The translations under genes were made by a program, and so were the position numbers. Of a stretch of DNA of 64,000 nt, positions 55,416-64,000 are shown one piece after another. The notes under the pieces are model-generated. The model had not been told where the DNA came from. It worked only from the letters and a program-made list of their open reading frames with translations, and made no database searches. The first letter of the stretch is position 1. The number at the start of each line of letters is the position of its first letter. The DNA comes from Pseudorasbora parva (lineage: Eukaryota; Chordata; Actinopteri; Cypriniformes; Gobionidae), in assembly GCF_024679245.1 (NCBI RefSeq), contig NC_090182.1, positions 38,481,047 to 38,545,046 of the forward strand, read 5' to 3'.

Positions 55416-55999
55416 TTAAAGGGTTAGTTCACACAAAAATGAAATTGATGTCATTAATGACTCACCCTAATGTCGTTCCACACCCGTAAGACCTCCGTTC
55501 ATCTTCAGAACACAGTTTAAGATATTTTATATTTTAGTCCCAGAGCATATGCAGTCTATGCACACTATACTGTCCATGTCCATAAAGTTAATAAAAAACA
55601 TCATCAGAGTAGTCCAAATGTGACATTAGTTGGTTGATTAGAATCTCTTAAAGCATTGAAAATACATTTTGGTCCAAAAATGTCAAAAACTACGATTTTA
55701 TTTAGCATTGTCTTCTCTTCCGCGTTTGTTTTCAAACCTTAAATAACGATTCAAACAGCCATGAATCAGTGAATCGATTCATGATTCGGATCGCCAATGT
55801 CACGTGAGTTCAGCAGTTTGACACGCGATCCAAACGTATGAAATCACGTGACTGCATAGACTGCATACGCTCTGGGACTGAAATCTAAAATATCTTAAAC
55901 TGTGTTCTGAAGTTGAACGGAGGTCTTACGGGTGTGAAACAACATTAGGGTGAGTCATTAATGACATCAATTTCATTTTTGGGTGAACTAACCCTTTAA
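55416..55999. mobile_element. Intact fold-back TTAA-type element with roughly 120-bp arms
   Basis: The left end TTAAAGGGTTAGTTCAC and the inverted right end TTAAAGGGTTAGTTCACCC flank long arms: ACTCACCCTAATGTCGTTCC and CACCCGTAAGACCTCCGTTC against their inverses near 55905-55960. The arms pair over the first 120 bp or so with few mismatches. The loop of about 340 bp is non-coding. It is the best-preserved member of its family here. Confidence 0.88.
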
Positions 56000-56672
56000 A
56001 ATATATGACGTATCTAAAGGATTCAAGTGGATTTAAGAGAATAAAGAAGAAATAAGAATGGTAAAAGAAATTCTAGATCTAATTATAGCCAATATAGTTG
56101 AAGTAATCCATTTAAACTCTTGGCAAATAATATTTTACTTAAAAATATGCACACATTCACTCTTGTTAGTATGTCAAGAATATAAAAAGAAAAAGTTTAC
56201 TGTCTTGTCATGAATGGTATTTTGCATATTTTCAATTCAAAATAGAGAAGTTGCATCACTGTAAGTGTATGTGGGTAGTTAAACATATGCATTGTAAAAC
56301 AGTTGTATAATATTAAATGTTTAGCTACTTATATCTTACCACACTTTTCCTCTGTAAAAACTAAAAGTGTCGCATTGGAATGAACCAACCAATTTTTTTT
56401 ATTTTATTTTTTTCAAAATTTGAGTTTTTAACTGCCTGCCATCTTAACAACAAATGTAATAGAGGTCAATGCCTGTGGTTGTTACGGCCCTGGTCATTAT
56501 TTTATTAACATTTCACCGAAATCAAGCTCAAATGGTAGCTCTCCATGTTTTTGCCCAGCGAATTTTGTCGAATTTCTGTTCTTTCAGTATTTTGTCCCTC
56601 ATTTGAATGCATCTTACAGGTTATAACGTTTACTGTAGCCATGTGGGCACTCAGTTTCTGTAATTTGGCCAA
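56000..56672. other. Unassigned AT-rich DNA
   Basis: No gene or repeat end that I can support. Confidence 0.35.
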
Positions 56673-56896
56673 TTAACCTTTTAAGACCTACAGGAGTGCC
56701 CGCGCTCCCATTCGCGTGTCTCTGTTTAAGAGCCAATAGAAACTGAAACCAAAGCATCAGCACAATAATTATTTTTGTATATAAAATCAGACTTTCAAAT
56801 CAAGCCTTCATCATGCTCCTGTTGCGTTGTTTTCACCCTCTAAGGAGTCTGCACAAATTGCATAATATGCACATTTGTTTAACTAAAAAACAAATA
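56673..56896. mobile_element. Possible piggyBac-like left end
   Basis: TTAACCTTTTAAGACCTAC at 56673, followed by GCCCGCGCTCCCATTCG, resembles TTAACC-type ends. The body may continue beyond the nested element to about 57576, but no clean right end was found. Confidence 0.35.
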
Positions 56897-57279
56897 TGTA
56901 ACCCTGGACCACAAAACCAGCCATTTGTGGCAAAAGCCAACGATGATGAAAAAAGCCAATGATCATTTTTTCTTTAATGGCAAAAATCATTAGGATATTA
57001 AGTAAAGATCATGCTCCATGAAGATTTTTGTAAATTTCCTAGCGTAAATATATAATAAATGTTTTATTAGTAGGAATATGCATTGCTAGGGACTGTATTT
57101 GTACAACTTTAAAGGTGATTTTCTAAATATTTAGATTTTCTTGAAACCTCAGATTACAGATTTTCAAACAGTAGTATCTCAGCCAAATATTGTCAATTCC
57201 TAACAAACCATAGATCAATAAAGCTTATTTATTTAAAAAAAAAATACCCTTGTGACTGGTTTTGTGGTGCAGGGTCACA
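56897..57279. mobile_element. TA-target MITE
   Basis: The ends TGTAACCCTGGACCACAAAA and TTTTGTGGTGCAGGGTCACA are inverted repeats of about 25 bp flanked by TA on both sides. This terminus is widespread in fish. It is non-coding and Tc1/mariner-like from the TA duplication. Confidence 0.8.
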
Positions 57280-57576
57280 TATGTAGATTTCACCTGGCAT
57301 TTTCACCCATAACTTCATGAAACATGCACGGATTGTAAAAAATGGCACATCATTATTTACAGCCGATTACAATCTGTCCTAAATCAACATAACCATTTTA
57401 GGGTGATCACGAGATATTCCTCACGGAGTTATGACAACAGAAGTAAACTCAATAGTGGCACTTTTCGCTCATATTCTTCAGCAGATTCTCACGATTAAAA
57501 TAAGCCCAAAATCAACATAATCCATTGCATTGATCACAAGAAATCCCGCATGGAGGAACACTTTTAAAAATGTCCA

Positions 57577-57818
57577 TTAAAGGGGGGGGGGGGTGATATG
57601 CTGTTTCATGCATACTGAGCTTTTTACACTGTTAAAGATTTGGATTCCCATCCTAAACATAGACAAAGTTTTTTCCGGAAAGACTCGGTACAGCCCATAT
57701 TTCTTTTATAAATATAATAAAACTAAAGACATTTCGGAGATATGAAGGATGCAATACTACTCTATAGGTACATGAGATTGACTGAAACTTAGTGTTCACC
57801 CCCCCCCCCCCCCCTTAA
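57577..57818. mobile_element. TTAA-type element with G-run/C-run ends
   Basis: The left end is TTAAAGG with about 12 Gs in total, then TGATATGCTGTTTCATGC. The right end is GTTCACC with about 16 Cs, then TTAA. The element is about 240 bp and appears internally deleted. Its homopolymer termini have probably expanded by slippage. Confidence 0.7.
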
Positions 57819-58606
57819 GGTATCAAGGTCTAAACAAAATGACAAACGGTTCAAATGCTGTAACATTTGATGACTTTATGCTATTACCACAACAATTTAT
57901 CCAGATGCAGCTCGCATGTATGGAATTTCCTCCAAACTTGTTTCCTTCCTGATTTATTGCGTGTCAAATAAGAAGATATGTAAAACAATAATGTCGAAAT
58001 CAGATGTCATTTATATTTTCTAAAAACGTAAAAAGTTTTGTATCAAATAATACCTACCTTTTGACTCTCCTTGCTATAGTTTTGGAGTTGAGTCTTTACT
58101 ATTGTGTATATTCTGAAAAAAACAACTTCAGGGTTAAAGATGAAGTGTTATGCACATGCTATGTAAGACAATAGCCTATTGGCTGTGACTCAGCAACAAA
58201 TGCTAGACTCATTTATCTTTTAATTTTCCTGGAGATACAAGGTTTCTGCCTGATGGCGAAAATATATTACATCCATTCAATATCTAGAGTTGAACCAAAT
58301 TCAAAATTTAGAAAAGTCTAAATGATGTTGCTGTTGCTAGTACCATTTTCTACTGCGATACTGAGTGCCCATGAGCAAATATGGCAGATTTTAAATTCAT
58401 GAACTTCTGGATGGCTCCTGTGCCAGCTGAGCAACTGCCATTGAGATGAATGGAAATGTTAGCAGCTACTTTTCTCCAGGTATTGTAAACCTCTTTGTCT
58501 CAGACCCAAAGCTTGTGGTTCCTGTAGATGTGTGTAACGGGAAGGCTTAGATATCAGGCTGTAGTCCACAGTATGAATACATGAGGACTCTGTAATGTGG
58601 AGTTCG

Positions 58607-58607
<1 letters not shown>
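57819..58607. other. Unassigned AT-rich DNA
   Basis: No feature that I can support. Confidence 0.35.
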
Positions 58608-58659
<52 letters not shown>

Positions 58660-58786
58660 TCGTACCCCACTCCCTCTCAGATGAATATTAATGAGCCTGA
58701 GGAACCATCAGTAAGGAGAGACAAGGCAACCGACAAATCATCTCAAGGAAATGCCCCAAGAGACAAGAGCAGCCTTTGCGCGCGCG

Positions 58787-58829
<43 letters not shown>

Positions 58830-58838
58830 ACACACACC
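58608..58838. repeat. (GT)n and (CA)n tracts facing each other
   Basis: About 25 GT units (58608-58657) are followed, after about 130 bp, by a GCGCGCG word and about 20 CA units (58788-58838, one GACA break). The two are complementary and could pair. Confidence 0.93.
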
Positions 58839-60515
58839 GCCTGCCACACTGGAGAGAAATCGGGTGCAAATGAGCACTCTGCACGTGTGTCTGTCTCTGT
58901 GGATGTATGTGCATGCGTGTGTGTGTGTGTGTGCGCGCGCTTAGGTGGTCTTACACAATGGTGTGTTCATGATGGAATGTGTGTTTGTCTGGTGTGGTAA
59001 AGCGGTGTGTCTGTGTTTTTTGTACTAAAAGCCTGTATGTCTCATCCAGTACTGTGCAGACATAACCTCATGTTGTTTAGGTGGGTACATTTTGTTTTGG
59101 GTGAGCACACAATTTATTTTGTTGATGTGTGTGTGCGTGCGTGTGCGTGTGCGTGTGCGTGTGTGTGTGTGTGTGTGAGTGGATTCTCTTAATAGAGCAG
59201 GGAGGGAACAAAACGACTCTTTTAGTGATAGGTAAATATTTTTGCAAATTAAATTTCAAATGTCCTTTTAAAGCAGTGCTGTTTTTAGTGTATTCATCAA
59301 ATAATTCAAAAAAACAACAACTTTGTATTCATCAAATAATAAATAAATAAATAAATAAGTATTACAGTTTTGTAATGTATTACAATTCTGATTTGTCATC
59401 ACAGGAATAGATTACATTTTAAACAAATTATATTTAATAAAAGTTATGAAAAAACACGTCCACAGTGTTACTATTTTTTTATTATATGTTATTATAATAT
59501 AATATAGCATGATATAATTCATTTTTTAAACTTTTATATTTAATGATGCTAATTATAATTATATTTAATGTCTAAATGAAATTTGGCGTGCCTCTGTTTA
59601 GACAGCACTGACATTTGTTGAGCTATATTCACACACACTTAGACAGACAGCTTTTCCATCTTTGATTTTCTTTTTTCTTCAAGAAATATTATAATTCTTG
59701 ACTTACGGAGAGCATGTGCTCAGTGTTAACACCTCATTTAAAGGTTACACAGCTCTTCTTCTCTTAAAGTCCTTAAAATCATTTAATTTCTCGCTCTCTT
59801 TCTCTCTCCCTCACTCCCTTGAGCTCTCAGAGTGATGAAACGCAGATGGGGCTCCGGACGAAAGTTGCATACTGCGCATAAACAGCATATTTAATTAGAC
59901 CATAGACACGCTCTAAATCAAATTACTCTCCGACTGACAGGAACACTTACATTAACATCATTCCCGAGCAGAGCCGCAGCCAAAATTTAAATTAGTAACA
60001 GATAATTAGGATAAGAGTGGGAACTTAGGTTGACGTTTCAGTGCGTAATTGGAATGCAAGCGAAACATACTGCTTTAGCTAATTAGCTGTAGCAGGAGGA
60101 AGCGCTCAGAGGTCAAGGTAGAGAGAGACCCTTCAAATAAAAGCGGAAGGCAGAGGAAGAGCTATTGTGGGGTTGGGATAGAAAGAGCTTCTCAGAGAGC
60201 AAAGCCCAGAGTGACACCGCCTGAATCTCCTTCCAGACCGGGGAATTAAGGGATTCTGCCTGTGCCGGAAAAGAACCCGCAGGTGCGGGGCGCAGGATGG
60301 CAGGACGGTCTAAATGCACTCGACTCTTAATTGGTGTATTTGTGAGGGAAAGTACAAATGCGGTAAATGCTGAGAGACAGATGTGGGTTTGCTGAAGTTG
60401 GTTTATTGAATGACTTTTGCACACTTCACCCTTTATGATTCAGTTAAACATTATTTTATTGCTTTTAGTGAAGCACCTCTCCCCGTTCATCTGTCCTTTA
60501 GGATTGGAATAAACT
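58839..60515. other. Unassigned; 59820-60340 candidate conserved non-coding
   Basis: A GT/GC run lies at 59127-59178. The part 59820-60120 has AGCATATTTAATTAGACC, AACAGATAATTAGGATAAG and TTTAGCTAATTAGCTG, dense homeodomain-like words in calm sequence. No domain is seen in the 103-codon minus frame nearby. Confidence 0.4.
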
Positions 60516-60614
60516 CAGAGGCGGACAGTAGTGGAGTATTTTTACTTTCTACTCAAGTACATTTTACTTTATCAGTGTTTTCTTTGGAAAGCTTACATTT
60601 CAAAACATAAAATA

Positions 60615-61842
60615 TAGGGCTGCACGATTTGGGGAAAATATATAATTGCGATTATTCTGGGTAAAATTGCGATTGCGATTTAAAATGCGATTATTGTTAT
60701 TATAATTTTTTACAAATGAAAAGTGTGTGTACATAACATTTTGTGTTTTTATATTAATGTGACTAATAAAAATTATTATGATTATTATTCCTGCAAAAAA
60801 TATTTTTAAAAATAAGAAATATTACCATTACAATAACAATTTCATAATTACAAATAAAAAAGAGTATGTCAGAATAAATATAACAATATAATACTAATAC
60901 TAATTATTATTATTATTTTTGTAATATTTTACAGAAAACATTTGTAAAAAAAAAAAAAAACTGCTGGGTTACCTATTAATATGCAGACAGCCTATGACTA
61001 AAAAACATTAGAAAGGTCTAAGCCTAAGGAGTTATTCTTAAAGTCTGTCTTTAATATGAAATATGAACCTCTTGTGCATCCACTGTCGGGGAAAAAACTC
61101 CTGTACATTGAAGAAAAACATGGATTTTCCAACAAATTTATCATTTTTAAAGTTTATTAAGTTTTAAAATGTATTAAGCATTATTTTCTTATTATTGATT
61201 ACCCAAAAGTTTTTCATTCATACTGAAAGCCAGAGGGCGCCCTCGAGGGGCAAACGCCACATTTGCCTCAGAGAAGTAACTGACGTTAGTTTTCAGGAAA
61301 TCCATGATGTGAAGCTAACGCGGTGTAAACAGAAGATAGAGACGCTTTGATTAAACATGACGACAATAAACACGACTGCAGCAAAATATGGTGTATTTGA
61401 GTTCTTCAAGCCGTCAAGGATATTTTCATTTTCATAATAATAAAGTGTATTATAATGCAGTGCTGATTGACATAGAATGCTATAAAATAACGCATCGTCT
61501 GCCTCACTCTGATGAGAAGCCACATCAGCTCACAAACACTCGACTGACGATATGAAGTGAGGTAAAACATGTTATTAAACTTTGTCTTTTGTTGAACAGG
61601 TTTATGAACGCTTCACTAGTTTGTGAAGATGTTTGACTCCTGTTGCTTTTTCAAACGCACGTTATAAGGGACTCAAACTCGGTCTTTCAGATGGAGCAGC
61701 ATTACTCCTGATCACAGAGCCACTCTTCGCTAACACACAGGGTATTTATTTATTTAATTAAAATCGCAGACTTTGAGCTTTCATAATCGCACACAAGCCA
61801 AATTGCGATTGCGGTTCGATTTCGATTAATCGTGCAGCCCTA
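60615..61842. mobile_element. hAT non-autonomous element with perfect ATAAAATA duplication
   Basis: The termini are TAGGGCTGCACGATTTG and ...AATCGTGCAGCCCTA. ATAAAATA is exact at 60607-60614 and 61843-61850. Subterminal sequence is dense in AATTGCGATT on both sides, typical of this hAT family. The 1.23-kb interior has no transposase; the longest frame of 76 codons has no motif. Confidence 0.92.
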
Positions 61843-61911
61843 ATAAAATATAATGTCATACTTTTCCTGCACTACATTTCATAATAAAAGTTGTTTTCTT
61901 ACCTAGAACAC

Positions 61912-62601
61912 TTAAAGGTGCACTATGCAACTTTCCGTCCACTGGAGGGCGCCTATTCAAAACAAAGGCGTAGTTTAATGATGCAAAGTTTGAGCGCAGC
62001 ATCTTGGGACATGTGGTCCTAACCTCACAGCCGGTGGAAAATAGGACTCGGGCAGAAATCACGTTCATGCATGCGGTTATGAACGTTACTGTAGTCTAAA
62101 GCAGAGCAGGACCGAGTGTTGTGGAGCTGAGCACAGCTGCTGGAGCGATTGCTAAATAAATACCCGCCTCGCGAACACCGGGACTTTTATTATGACGGGA
62201 CGGGACACATTCACCAGGCGCCCGCACTGATCCGATCTTCCGGTTATGATTATGAGGTAAAGCAGCTCTGCTTATCATATTAGATACATTTAAGTGTGTT
62301 GAAAATGATGTAATGACGTTACTCCATGCGTTCACTTGTTCACACTGCTAAGAGTAAAGCGCTCCTGCCAAATAAAACCCGAAACTGAGGGTAACGCAGA
62401 TATGACGCAATTGACAGGCGACTTCCTCAGACGCTATGCTGAAACGTCCCGGTCCTTAGTTAAAATAGCAATTTTCTCACAATTTACAAATAGTTGGAAA
62501 CATCTGGGATATTGTAGGTACTCAACTGAACAAAATATATAACACTGGCCTAGTGGTTTTTGGATATTTTACTGCAAAAATACTACATAGTGCACCTTTA
62601 A
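61912..62601. mobile_element. TTAA-type element with AGGTGCACTATG ends
   Basis: The left end TTAAAGGTGCACTATGCAAC and the inverted right end TTAAAGGTGCACTATGTAG start at TTAA on both sides. The interior of 690 bp has no transposase. A fragment of the same family is at 13581. Confidence 0.88.
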
Positions 62602-62836
62602 TTACATTAAAAATGTAGTACGTTCTTACTTGTAAAACTTACTCAAGAAAAACTTTGACTTTGAATTGACTTTGAGTAAAAGTTGACAGTACTGCATTTT
62701 TTATGTAATTAAGTAAATGATATTCAATATGAAATGTGTTGCAGTAAAAAAGTACAATAATATGTTTTGGAATGTTGTGAAGTAAAAGAAGAACACTGAT
62801 AAAGTACATATACTTATTCATATACTTATTAAACAT
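62602..62836. other. Right remnant of the older repeat
   Basis: AAGTA-rich sequence that completes the hAT-like host element, then passes into the tandem array. Confidence 0.4.
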
Positions 62837-63950
62837 ACTGATTCGGTGAGTAAGAGTCGTTAGAATGTCTGAGACCGTATTCGTGAATGATTCATAAGTT
62901 AAAAACAACTGGCTCATTAGTCATTTGTTTATGAATCACATTATTTTAGCTGCGTTGGATGTTTGTACTAAACAAGTATACTCAGACTGATTCAGTGAGT
63001 AAAGAGTCATTCGAATATTTGAAATTGATTTGTGAATGATTCATAATTAATTACAACTGGCTCATTAGAGTCATTTGTTTGTGGATCACATGACACTGGT
63101 CGCATTGGATGTTTGTTCTACACAAGTATACTCAGACTGATTCAGTGAGTAAGATTCAGTAATGTTTGAGACTGATTCGGGAATTATTCACAATTAAAAA
63201 CAACTTTCTTATTAGAGTCATTTGCTTGGGAATCACATTATTTTAGCTGTGCTGGATGGTTTTTCTAAATAAATATACTCAGACTGATTCAGTGGGTAAG
63301 AGTCATTAGAATGTTTGAGATTGGTTTGGGAATCACTTACATTTAATTACATCTGGCTCATTAGAGTCATTTGTTTGTGCATCACATGATATTGTTTGCA
63401 TTAGATGTTTGTACTAAACAAGTATACTCAGACTGATTCAGTGGGTAGGAGTCATTAGAATGTTTGAGACTGATTTGTGAATGATTCATAATTAATTACA
63501 ACTGGCTCATTAGAGTCATTTGTTTGCGAATCACATTATTTTAGCTCCGTTGGATGTTTCTTCTAAACAAGTGTACTCAGATTGATTCAGTGAGTACGAG
63601 TCGTTAGAATAATTGAGATTGATTTGTGAATGATTCATAATTAATTACAACTGGCTCGTTAGAGTCATTTGTTTGTGGATCACATTAGACTGGTTGCATT
63701 GGATGTTTGTTCTAAAAATATATATTTAGACTGATTCATTGAGTCAGCATGTTTGAGATTGATTTGGGAATCACTTACAGTTAATTACAACTGGCTCATT
63801 CGAGTCATTTGTTAGTGAATCACATGACACTGGTTGCTTTGGATGTTTGTTTTAAACAAACTGATTCAGTGAGTGAGAGTCATGCTTGAGTCATGTATGA
63901 TTCATAATTAAAAACAACGTTGAGTCATTAGAATGTTTGAAATAGCAATA
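62837..63950. repeat. 149-bp tandem satellite, 7-8 units with alternating types
   Basis: ACTGATTCAGTGAG-like starts occur at 62837, 62986, 63136, 63283, 63432, 63581, 63730 and 63860, i.e. every 147-150 bp until the last shorter steps. Units alternate between ATTATTTTAGCTGCG and ATGACACTGGTTGCA variants before GGATGTTTGT. The array decays near 63930 and may continue outside the window. No long frame is present. Confidence 0.9.
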
Positions 63951-64000
63951 GTATTTTATAATTTTATATTATATTTATCTCTCAACACATTCACAATAAT

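Larger units (their letters stand above)
60516..62825. mobile_element. Older hAT-like repeat hosting two later insertions
   Basis: CAGAGGCGGACAGTAGTGG opens it, with CTACTCAAGTAC and ACTTTATCAGTGTTTTCTT. The inverse AAGAACACTGATAAAGTAC appears near 62790. AGTAC/TACTT words are like those of the hAT at 32064. The right terminus is not resolved. The hAT at 60615 and the TTAA element at 61912 interrupt it. Confidence 0.55.

Noticed and set aside
62837..63950. CRISPR array
   Set aside because: Repeat and spacer are not distinguishable: the whole 149-bp unit is repeated, and the composition is that of a vertebrate nuclear satellite.

Overview
The window looks like a stretch of teleost, most likely cyprinid, nuclear DNA. 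Long CA/GT, GA/CT and TA microsatellites are frequent, and the non-coding background is AT-rich. Many short non-autonomous DNA transposons have termini of the kind common in zebrafish and carp genomes (for example TTAAAGGGATAGTTCACC, CAGTGTTGCCAACTT, TAGGGCTGCACGATT, TGTAACCCTGGACCAC). I find no host protein-coding exon that I can defend. Several calm, less repetitive stretches contain homeobox- or octamer-like words and could be conserved non-coding DNA of a gene desert or large intron, but that is inference.

Layout. 0-9.5 kb: a THAP-bearing TTAA element (ends 1499), CA repeats, a TAGCCTG-family element (2958-3640) and mostly unassigned DNA. 9.5-12 kb: a three-level nest (fold-back TTAA element, a TA-duplicating element inside it, and a hAT-like element with a perfect 8-bp duplication inside that). 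12-19 kb: TTAA and hAT relics, an element carrying a ZNF143-like motif, a LINE reverse-transcriptase relic, and a TAGCCT element carrying a RecQ-helicase-like fragment. 20.5-24 kb: a fold-back element split by a 2.79-kb LTR retrotransposon. The retrotransposon has indistinguishable 361-bp LTRs, an ATAAC target duplication and one intact ORF made mostly of 8-, 9- and 10-residue tandem repeats, with no gag or pol. 24-25.4 kb: another fold-back element split by the second helicase-bearing copy. 27.6-28.1 kb: a Tc1 relic. 29.5-33.5 kb: back-to-back TTAA elements and a hAT with a perfect TTAAATAT duplication. 35.5-37.1 kb: another nest with a BED-finger hAT relic and head-to-head hAT ends. 39-40.6 kb: an LTR relic, a 46-bp CCAAT-rich tandem array and a second TAGCCTG element. 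42.4-46.5 kb: a third TAGCCTG element split by about 3.85 kb that carries a spliced, polyadenylated transcription unit with duplicated donor modules. 46.5-60 kb: fold-back repeats, a second ZNF143-motif element, a long hairpin and mostly unassigned DNA. 60.5-63.9 kb: a hAT and a TTAA element nested in an older repeat, followed by a 149-bp satellite with alternating unit types.

The main biological picture is layered transposition. At least nine families begin TTAAAGG at a TTAA target; one member encodes a THAP-like finger, which fits a Kolobok-type source. Two TAGCCT families make about 9-bp duplications, and one of them spread a helicase fragment whose Walker-A lysine is glutamate in both copies seen. 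The most recent event appears to be the repeat-ORF LTR element. No database or alignment was run; family names rest on visible termini, duplications and short motifs.
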